Shown here piece after piece: positions 1-11,150 of a stretch of DNA of 64,000 nucleotides. Below the pieces are notes generated by a model, which ran no database searches, had not been told where the DNA came from, and saw only the letters and a program-made list of their open reading frames with translations. Source of the stretch: Harmothoe impar (lineage: Eukaryota; Annelida; Polychaeta; Phyllodocida; Polynoidae). The stretch spans positions 63,418,609-63,482,608 of the forward strand of contig OX381709.1 in NCBI GenBank assembly GCA_947462335.1, given 5' to 3'. A program made the translations under genes and the position numbers. The stretch's first letter is position 1. Each line of letters opens with the position of its first letter.

Positions 1-58
1 ATACCACCAGTCGATAACACACACCTGGTCTTGATACTGGTTGTTTTGATGTTTCTAG

Positions 59-294
59 GATATTGCTGAGGCTTTTCAAACAGACCGTGGGAAGTTTGCT
101 GAATTCAACACAGCGATGACAGAAAATAGCAAGAAACCAAGCCCTGAGGTGATTGATACCGACCCTAAATCTAGTAAGACGGCCTGGGACAAAGAACCAA
201 AGAAGGATGACATGAATAGGGACGTAGAAGCTGATGAGGATCAGGAGGACAATACAATCCATGATTGTTTTCCACCCATATGCTGCTCATGCAC
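59..294 (+). CDS. Sodium channel exon: II-III cytoplasmic linker
   Basis: The acceptor TTTCTAG and donor GTAAGT bound an exon open in frame from residue Asp (59-61), ending in phase 2. It encodes a charged, acidic linker and finishes in a cysteine cluster ([10 protein letters not shown]) that precedes domain III in this family. Confidence 0.85.
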
Positions 295-1125
295 GTAAGT
301 ACTTCTAGTGAATCACTGTGGTGGCACCCCATACAGGAGCCTTTTCCGATCCAGAGAACGGTAGAAACACAAGATTTTCTCTCATATGGCCAATAGGTGA
401 AATTAGAGTTTCTTTTGGTTGAGCCAAACATTTCTCCCATCCAATAATCAGAGGAACATACTGTATGAATGATACTCTCTCTCTTTCCCCCTTTCCTCCT
501 CTCTCCCTTTCTTCCCTCTCCTCCCTCCCTTCCTCCCCTCTCCTACCTCTCTTCCTTGCCCCTCTCCCATTCTTCCCTCTCCTCCCTCTCCTCCCTCCCT
601 TCCTCCCCTCTCCTCCCTCTCTTTCTCGCCCCTCTCCCATTCTTCCCTCTCCTTCCTCTTTTCCTCCTCTCTTTCTTCCTGCCCTCTCCTCCCTCTCTTC
701 CTCGCCCCTCTCCCATTCTTCCCTCTCCTCCCTCTCTTCCCCCCTCTCCTCCCTCTCTTCCTTGCCCCTCTCCCATTCTTCCCTTTTGTCCCTCTCTTCC
801 TCCCTTCTCCTCTCTCTCTCTCCCTCCTATCTTCTACTCTCTTCTTCCCTTCTCCTATCTCCCTTCTCTATTCCTCCCCTCTCCTCTCTCTTGCTCCCTC
901 TCCTCCCTCTCTTGCCCCTTTCTTTCTTCCTGCCCTCTCCTCCCTCTCTTCCTGCCCTCTCCTCCCTCTCTTCCTAGCCCCTCTCCCATTTTCCCTCTCC
1001 TTCCTCTTTTCCTCCTCCCTCTCTTCCTTGTCCCTCTCCCATTCTGCCCTTTCCTCCCTCTCTTCCTCCCCTCTTCTCTCCTCTCTTCCTCTCCTCCCTC
1101 TCTTCCTCTTCTCTTTCTTCCTCCC

Positions 1126-1169
<44 letters not shown>

Positions 1170-4100
1170 CTCTCTCCTCCTCTTTTCCTCCCTTCTCCTA
1201 TCTCCCTTCCTTCCCCTCCTCCCTCTTTTCCACCCCTCTCTTCCTCCTTCTGTTCCTCCCCTCTCCTCTTTCTTCCTCCCATCTCCACCCTCTCCTATTT
1301 CCAAAACTATCTACATTAAAGTACTGCCTCGAAAAACGTTAAGATGTGCCTTACCTAGGGTGGCAACCATATTATGATTGTTGATACCTGTTCAACACAG
1401 GCATTACATTTGCATTCTGCTTCAGTATATCAGAGAGCAGCCACACAGTTAGCTTCTCCCATTAAACTGGTTACTTGATAATGTGTTATTTCACAGAAAA
1501 TGAATTTGAGCAACTTACCTTCCTTTCAGATTCTGTGGCTGTTACCAGAGTGTTTCTGAAAGTGCATGTGGAGGCTGCTGGACCAGATTCCGACGGGTCG
1601 TCCACAAAGTGGTGGAACACAAGGCCTTTGAGTACTTCATCCTCCTCATTATTGTGGCCAGTAGTTTTACACTGGCATTTGAGGATGCCTACCTCTACCG
1701 GAACCACGAGCTCAATAGGATCTTGACCTACCTCAACTATGCATTTGCCGCCATATTCATAGTAGAAATGTTACTCAAGTGGATCGCCATAGGATTCCAT
1801 AAGTACTTCACTGCTGTCTGGACAGTGCTTGATTTCTGCATTGTTATCGTGAGTTTAGATCAAATTTACTTCCATTTGACTATGCAAAATAGGGTTTTAG
1901 ATAAATCATCTATATGGTTACGTAGAGGTTAGATTTTGAAATTAGTTATCAATTTAAAATTTTGTTATCAATTTAAACTTCCTTTTTTAATGATAATATA
2001 AGAAAATAATTGTGTCTGTATAATCCTGTGAGACTGCAATCTGAATTTTACACATGCTTTTCACCCTTATTCAGATCACTTTATTGTCAATATCGTCTGA
2101 AAGTCTTGGCCTAGACCAGATTTCAGCATTCAAAGGACTGCGCACACTCAGAGCGTTAAGGCCTCTCCGTGCCGTCTCCAGATGGCAGGGGATGAGGGTA
2201 TGTATGTTATTTAATTGACCATAATATAACTAGTTTGTGTATCCTGGTGATAATATATTGCCGCCAACAAGAACCATGCAACATCAAAATGATTATAGAC
2301 ACACCATGATATCGCAAAATCCTCCAAGCAGCTTCATATCTGCCTAATGATTAGGGAGTGATCATTTATTATCAACAGGGGGGGGGGGGTGGTGGGTTTG
2401 GGGGGGGGGGCAAAAAAATTTGGACCCCTTGACCGGGGGGGGGGGCAAAAAAATTTGGACCCCTCTTGGGGGGGGCAAAAAAATTTAACCTGTTTTGAGC
2501 CAAAAAGCCCGTGCGTTACTATACTATATTACTCCCTTAGTATGATTTTATATGACAAAGGTGGAACCACTTCGCGGTTGACTACTCCGAAAAGTCTGGG
2601 CCGTATTATTTCCAGTCTATCTCGTGGAAAGCTGTAGTGCCAATATGGCCCGGTCAATCACTTGCATATTTGAATTGGGCATTGATTATGTGTTCTAGAT
2701 GACTTTTAAGACGTCTCAGGGGGTTTATATACGAATCCGAGATTTTGCTTAACTGCAAATTGTATCTCGATACAACTGTTGGTTTTGAAAGCGTTTTATG
2801 GTCATTATCATATACCATGCACAACATATATCCTTTTGTCATCCATCGATGTTAATCAATGCTTTCAATTGTTCTGCAGATCGTGGTGAATGCCTTGCTC
2901 TACGCCTTCCCTGCTATCTGTAATGTGCTGCTCGTTTCGCTGATATTCTGGCTCATCTTTGCCATTGCTGGTTATAACATCTTCGGAGGCCGTTTCTACA
3001 AGTGTTGGGACCTAGATGCAGATGAGAGGCTTGATGCCTCCATCGTTCCAAACAAGATCATCTGCGAGGAGAAAATTGCCAACGGTTCCAATTACTCCTG
3101 GAAAAACTCTAACATTAACTTTGACAACGTTTTTGTTGCCTACCTGGCTCTGCTTCAAATTGTAAGTACTTATTGAAAGGTGTCATTGTGCTAGCAATTG
3201 AAATAACTAAATCATAGATATTTAGGGGTGGCCCTGCTAATTCGCAAATGGGGTCAAGTAAATGCACCATAGGAACTAGCGTCACGCTCCGAAGTCACAA
3301 CAACCTAAAATTATAATTTAAAAATTCAGATTTGCGAGAGTGGGGATGGCAAGGATCCATCCCTTACAGCCTAATGCTACACCATGTTGCAGCAACCTGT
3401 AGATATATAGACAAAGGCCCATGGCAGGTCGCAGGCTGTTTGCTGTAATGTAAACTATGTGTGCACCGAATTCCTTTGGCACTATAGTAATGCAATAGAT
3501 AATCCGAGTCTGAATCTGGCAGCAAAGTAGAGTAATTGTCGTTTTTGGCATGAAATAAAACCCCAACCCTCCGAATTTACAGGCCACGTTTGAGGGCTGG
3601 ATGGAACTTATGAACGACGCCATGGATGTGACAGGTCTGGACAAACAACCCATCAGGGAAGCAAGTATCCATTACCTTTGGTATTTTGTCATCTTCATCT
3701 TCGTTGGATCATTCTTCTCTCTCAATCTGCTTATTGGTGTCATCATCGAAAACTTCAACAATCTCAAAAAGAAGGTACGACACATTTTCGCAATGACATG
3801 TTTTTTAAAATGCTGATTATCGGAGTAGTTTACTGGCTTTGGACCTATGACCCAAAGCCTTTTGTACACCAGGACATGACCCTTAACCGTAAAAGGCGTA
3901 GCAAGATTCTCGAATAGGGCCTGCAACATATTCTAATAGCCATTGGGTACATCTCCTTAGATGTTTTGTTACAGCCTACAGGCCTGAACTATGCATCACT
4001 TGGTGTGTTTCATCCAATGGTGACATTCTACTTATTGCTTGAAGGCTACAATCAAATGATGCCACCATAACCCTTATACTTATAGCTGCAACAATAACTG

Positions 4101-7100
4101 AACCCCAAATACAATTAAACATAGAATAAAACGATTCCATAAATCATGACCCTTATGACTCCATCCGTAACTGAAATACCAATACAACTGAACATAGAAT
4201 CTATATAGAGCGATTCCATCATGACCCCGGCCGCCAGACGTCTAATAAGGCGTCCCTGTACTCCTGATACAATTATCGGTGATTGAAAATCCACCGGGTA
4301 ATGACGACCAGCGCGCCAAACACTAGCGCCACCCACGGGACGCTCATGAACTACTACACTCGCTGGTAACCAGCGCGCTACCTCACATCCGCCCACGCCG
4401 AGTCAACAAGTGAAGTCTTATTTTGATTATCGTCATTAAGTTAGTATTATATATTCTCTCTACTTCACGTCACCATGCCTCCCAAAGGTGATAAGACTAA
4501 GAAAGCACCCAAGAGCAAGTGGACTACGGCTGAGCTCTCGGATAAGGTTACGGGCATCACAGGCCGCATCGATGGAATCGAGAACGCTGTCACAGAGGTC
4601 AAATCGCTGGCGGCTCTCATTCTCGGCAGGCTGGACGGGGCGGCCTCTACACCGACAACAGCGGCTACACCGACAGCAACACAGTCTGCAGCAGCTGGAG
4701 CCCCAGCCACTCCCCAAACTACGGGAGGAGGTAAGGTTGTTACTAGAGCTGGCGCTCGTCGCTCCGCTCCCTATGATAGGCCACAGCACGCTGATACCAC
4801 TCAGGCTACCCCGGTAGTGGTGGTTGACACTACGGTTACTCCCGCCCCACTGGCGTCCCAAGTGCCCGTGTCAACACCAACTGTCACCGCCCAGCAGATA
4901 CCTGTCACCCCGGTGGTCCCGGCTGTCAACCCGCCGCCACCCCAGGTGACCTCTACGATGCCGGCTGTCAACCTGACACAACAACAAGTCTACCAGCCGT
5001 CACTCCAGCCGTCACTGCAGCTGGCACCTCAGCAGCTGCCTCCTCCCCTGCAGCAACAGGCCTCTACCTCCACCTACCAACAGGCCCCAGCACCCATGAC
5101 ACGGCAACCAAGCACCCGGCACAAATACAGGCCCATATCACTAAAGAGCTCAAGCTAGGTGGACTACTGGGCCCCTTCACAGCCCCTCCATTTGTGCCTT
5201 GGACCAATACGGCCCCTCTTATGACTACACCTAAGAAGGACTCCTCCGACCGTAGGGTTGTGATAGACCTATCCTACCCTGCTGGTAGGGGTGTGAACGG
5301 CGGAATCACAAAACACTGCCTCGAAGGTAAACTCCGTCCCTACACCTTGCCCTCGGTTGAGGATCTGGTAACAAAGGTCAAGCTGCTGCTGCGGCCTACG
5401 CCCCAGCATCAAACCCTGCTCCTACCCCTGCTCAACCCAGGGCCCCTGCCGCTGGCGGTGGTAGGCCCAAGCGTAAGGCTCTCTCTACGGTTGGGAGACA
5501 GGATGTCGTGTGTGAGGCGTATAATTCTCCCTCTGGGTGCCCCAAAGAGGACGGCCACCTGGTCGGGTCACTCCCTCATGGTCACCACTGCAGCTGGTGC
5601 CGCTCGACGCTCCAGCTCCTACACACTCATCCCTACACATCGTGCAACACAAAGGCCAATTACAGAGGTACCTCTACATTTCGGCCTTAGGCCGGTTACC
5701 ACCGGCCCCCTATCTACAGACCTCCTGCCAGACCGGTACTGTCCCAGGACTCTTCCCGCCACACCTGACACACAGGTGTGCCTACCAGTCGATACAATCA
5801 CTGGTCCTACTACCACACTTATGAGGTGTGACCTACATGTCAACACTACGCCCAACCTTGACCTGGGTCACATCTCGTCTGCTGCACCTACTACCAACAG
5901 TGCACCTACAACCCATCATGCTACAGCCTCAGCTGTCACCCAGCCTACTACTCAGGCTGATCTCCCCATACCTCCCAACACAGGTACCTGCCCTGACGTG
6001 GTTTATGACCCAGTGCTTTGTGACACTCCCCCTCCAGGCCTAACCCCACACCAGTACGCCCCGGTGAAGGACACATTCTGGCCTACCTTGAACATGTCAC
6101 AATGGCACAATTTCCCTGTCTATGCACACCTCTACTCTACAGTCAGAGACTCCAAGCTCCCCAACCATATGGGAGCAAAACTGACTGTGCCGACAGCACT
6201 TAACCTAGCTAGGTGGGATGAACTTCTGGCACAGTATCATGACAAAGAACTACTCCAGTACCTCAGGTATGGGTGGCCAGTGGGGTACACTGCTGATGCT
6301 CCCCCGCCCCCTAACCTGAAGAACCATGACACGGCAACCAAGCACCCGGCACAAATACAGGCCCATATCACTAAAGAGCTCAAGCTAGGTGGACTACTGG
6401 GCCCCTTCACAGCCCCTCCATTTGTGCCTTGGACCAATACGGCCCCTCTTATGACTACACCTAAGAAGGACTCCTCCGACCGTAGGGTTGTGATAGACCT
6501 ATCCTACCCTGCTGGTAGGGGTGTGAACGGCGGAATCACAAAACACTGCCTCGAAGGTAAACTCCGTCCCTACACCTTGCCCTCGGTTGAGGATCTGGTA
6601 ACAAAGGTCAAGATCCTTGGAGATAACTGTTACATCTGGAAAGGTGATTTGTCCCGCGCATATCACCAGTGGCGTACAGATCCCAGTGACCTGCCCCTCC
6701 TTGGCATGTACTACAATGGCCTCTATTATCTTGACCTCTGCCCCTCTTTTGGGGCACGTCTGTCTTCGGCAGCCTGCCAGCGAACGACCAACGCAGTGGT
6801 ATATCTACTGGCACAGGCAGGACATTGGAGTCTGGCGTACCTAGACGACTTCTGTGGGGCTGCAGGTACCCTACAGGAGGCTCAGACTGCATACCAGGCT
6901 TTCCTTGATCTATGTGAAGATCTGGGACTTCAACTCTCTCCCAAGAAGTGTCAGCCCCCCACACGCTGCATGGAGTGGCTGGGCTTCAAAGTTGATACCA
7001 CCGCCATGTCTCTGACAGTACCTACTCAGAAACTAGCTGACATTGAAAAGGAGTGTCTACAATGGACTCGTACGAAATTTTCAAATGTCAAAGACATCCA

Positions 7101-10100
7101 GTCATTGGTTGGTAAAATTGTCCATGTATCAAAGTGCATCCCCCAGGCCCGCAAATTCATTTGCAGAATCCTCCAGACACTCAGAGCTGCTCCTACAAGT
7201 GGGGCGGTTTACATCACTGATGGGTTCCGCCTAGATGTCACATGGTTCTACCAATATGCACGACTCTCAAATGGAGTGCATTTCCTCCTCCCTCCAAAGG
7301 CATCACAGTGGGATGTGACTCTACCCTCACAGGAGGTGGTGCAAACTCCTACACAAAGTACTACACACACCAGTACACTACGGCTCAGAAAGAGATGTAC
7401 CCGCTGATAGTCCACCTGGAGGCTATCAATTTAGTGACAGCGTATCGCTCACTCCTACCTCCAGTGTCCTCAGGCTACCATGTCCTCATCTACACTGACA
7501 ACATGGCCTCGAGCCATGCCCTCCAAACTGGCCGGGCCACCGACCCAATCCTCGCCACCTGTGCACGACAACTGTGGCTTGAGGCAGCAAAACATGACCA
7601 CAGAGTGACTATTCGCCATAAAAGGGGCGAAGAAATCCCCCTAGCTGATGCTCTCAGTAGGCAACATGTCCCCTCTAAAAGGGTGTATGCAATGCTAGAG
7701 GTTACAAGGAGGGGACTACAAAAAGTCCCACCCCTGTTCCCCGACCCAATGTTTGACCCCATTTGATATGTTACAGATACCCCTCTGGGTCTACAAACCA
7801 TTCAGTCCTTCAACGCCTCCATGAGCGATGCTACCAAGGCCAACCGTATCAGACAGTCGACATACTACCTAACCTTTGCGGTGTACTATGGTACAAATAT
7901 ACTTTCTCCCACAGTGCCAGAGGCTGCCATGTACCAGCAGTACCTTGCAAACTCTTTGGCAGCCCCTGGCTCGCGCAGAAACTATCTCTCAGGAGCACGC
8001 AGGTGGATCCTAGCTCGTGGGGGAGATGACTCATCCTTCTCCTCACATGAGGCAATTGCGGTGTATAAAGGTGGACTCATTACACGTCCACACACTCCTA
8101 CACCGGCACCAGCCCTTACACCAAGAGACCTCACACTCCTCTGTCAATATCTGGACAGAATACCCTTCTCATCTCCTATAAAGGCTGCACTGTGTATTGG
8201 GTATTTCTCCTTTGTAAGGGCCTCCGACCTGCTATCACCAACAGTCTCACTTTGGCTCGGCCCTCATACCTTGACGAGGGCAGATGTCACCAGTGACCCC
8301 TATGGACTGACGGTCGTGCTCCACTCCTCAAAGACCATCAGACTAAACACTCCCCCGGTCCCCTTGTCATTACCAAGGATCCCGGGGTCTCCAGCTTGTC
8401 CAGCCAATGCCTGGGACACCTACATTTCCCAACTACCGGGATCTCACCAACTTCCTGCCTTCACTCTGTTCAGTGGTCAACCACTCACCCCGTCTGTATT
8501 TAACCGGGTTATACGTGAAGCCCTAGTTGCCCTAGGATGCCCATATGGACCCCGATTCTCTGGTCACTCCTTGAGGAGAGGTGGGAGTCAGGCAGCGGTA
8601 TACAGTGGTGCTGATCCCTCAGACGTTACCAACCATGGGACATGCATGGTCCTCACTCTCGGGGATGAGACCGTATGTGCCTTCATCTCAGTCCAAACGA
8701 GTAGCCGACTCCCTGGCGACTCTATTTGCCTCATAATATGGACTAAGACTCAACACCGATCTCATAGACTACTACCGGTATACACTTATGGTTGTCATGG
8801 TTACCAACACTATATACTACGTGTATCTATCTCCATGGTTACCACACGGTTTATTATTACCTGTATACTATGTCTCATGTGTCATATCTATATCTCATAA
8901 AACACAGCCCAAGTTGTTAGGGCCTATTATATTTTATTTTATTTACATACATATTCATATTATTCATGTTGTACTACCGTACCAGTATGTTTTTAAAATT
9001 AAAGTTTCCAATTTATAAATAAGCGTGTCTGGTCTTCATTAAACATCCCCTCTCAGCTCGCCCATCTTTGCTCTTTCCTCTCAGCTCTCCCTCTCCTGAG
9101 GTCGCCCTCTAAGCTCGCCCTCTCAGCTCTTCCCTTACAGGTCTTCCCTCTCGGCGCCCTTCTCCGCTCCACTCTCAGTTCTTCCCGCCCAGCCCTTCCC
9201 TCGTAGCTCTTGCCTCTCCCCTCTCAGTGCCCCCCTCGGCTCTCCCAGAGTATTATCATAAATATCTGTAGGCCTAATCAACTTTGCATATTTTCGCTTA
9301 TTTCAGTATGAAGGTGGCTACTTGGACATATTCCTGACGGATAGCCAAAAGAACTACTACAACACGATGAAAAAACTGGGAAATCGGAAACCGCAAAAGA
9401 CCATAAAGCGGCCAAAGGTATGATGTTCGGTATTTACGAAACATCGATGAAGAAAGATGGTGTGCAGTGCCATTAAAGACGCGACATGGCGCATTCGTGA
9501 TGATGTACAATTAGGGGTTCTTATTTTCTTCAATGCTGTAGCTCACAGATGTTCAGGCTGTTCCGTAGTGCATATACTATTATGGTGACTGCAGAGGGGT
9601 TTTCGGCGACCTGGCGACCTGGGCTGTTTTCCAGGCGACTTTTCGACCTGGACCATTAATTTTTGTGACCTGCGACCTGTTGTTTTGAAATGGCCATACT
9701 AATGTATAATAAAAAAGTGACCTGCGACCTGGATATTTTTGCAAAAAAAAGCGACTTTGCGACCTGTAGCCCTTAAAAGAGGCGACTTTGTGACCTCGTA
9801 GATCTGCTACGTATGACATTTCATGGTGTCTGTATTTAAATGCATCACAGAGTCATTTTATGGGCTGGACGGTGCTTATATGTAATTAAGCAGTAGGCCT
9901 ATAGTTTAATTTACTAGCTTTGAAATATGGTGAAGTCACCCCATGGGAACAATTCCGCACGTGATGTTCTGGTTCTATGATACAGGTTCCAGATATTAGA
10001 TTATTTTCCACAAGAATTAATAGTGTCAATAACTAAAGAGAGGGAAACAATCAGACATACAGTTAAATGTAGAGGTCTACCTGTCGTAAGCCTTTAATTT

Positions 10101-11058
10101 CCATGAATGCTACACACACAGAAAAGTGAAAGTCATTGTCGCTAAAACTACCCTCACCTGAGAGGGTAGTTTTAGCGACAATGACTCTTACTTTTCTGAG
10201 GGTGTACTTCACGTCACATTGCAGCGAAGGGCGTTTCCAAGGAGTATTAATCTGTGCTAGTGACAACTATTCCATGGCATAATGACCATTTCCTTAGGCC
10301 AGATGATGCATACACATCTGACCTAAGTTACTGAAGTTCCTAGATTTTATGATAATAATATTTTTCATTGACAACTGAAATTAAAATCATTTCTGACTTT
10401 TGTGTCATACATAAATTTATATTTATAATCAAAGAATCAAGCTTAACTAAATTGCACATGTATACATACACCATAACCATTTCTAGTCTGGAAGCTGTGC
10501 TGATATTCCCCGTGAACGAACTGCAGTTTATTTAGGGGTATTCACTAAACTTATTGTTGATCTTAACATATCGATCGCTATTTCAGGCCGAGGTTGGTAG
10601 GACCAAGCATGGTTACAATTACAGTTTTTGTATTGCATCATTGTTGAATATTAAGTTTCTACATTTCTACATTTTGTTGGAATATCCTTAGTTTAATTTG
10701 TTAGTTTCGGTTTTACTTATAAAAGTTCTAAGTGTAAGCATGGCTACCTTAGACATACATGATAAGTTATGGCAATGGACGATAGAACAGCATTAAATAA
10801 CATTTCTAACTATTATTTAGAATGGTACACATGGATGGAGCAATTTTGCATTATCTAATACAACACACAATTTTTGCACCCTCAACACTTTTGATCGACA
10901 CTATTTTGGCACGAATTGCAATTGTATGATGTAAGATATGTTTTGTTGGATCTTCTCTATTCGAAAAACGTAATCAGATAGAAACTTTGGTTGAATGGGC
11001 ATGATAACTTTTTTTCACTTTATCACCAAATTTTACCAAGTGAACTAATCCAACAACG

Positions 11059-11150
<92 letters not shown>

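Larger units (their letters stand above)
4230..9030 (+). mobile_element. DIRS/Ngaro-type tyrosine-recombinase retrotransposon, decayed
   Basis: The element fills most of sodium channel intron 3775-9306, in the same orientation as the gene. Its order is gag-like ORF, reverse transcriptase, RNase H, tyrosine recombinase. The absence of a methyltransferase between RNase H and recombinase resembles Ngaro more than DIRS1. The coding parts carry at least three frame disruptions, so this copy is not expected to be active. The termini are approximate: I could not find the split or inverted terminal repeats of this class. Just upstream, 4110-4152 and 4180-4229 are a diverged direct repeat of about 45 bp that may belong to the 5' end. 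Confidence 0.8.

Noticed and set aside
465..1377. Open frames of up to 302 codons in the CT-rich tract on both strands
   Set aside because: They are Ser/Leu/Pro or Arg/Glu/Gly strings produced by the polypyrimidine repeat and lie in an intron.
5194..5200. Start of the reverse transcriptase at 5194
   Set aside because: The codon is GTG inside the inserted duplicate; it is not a credible start.
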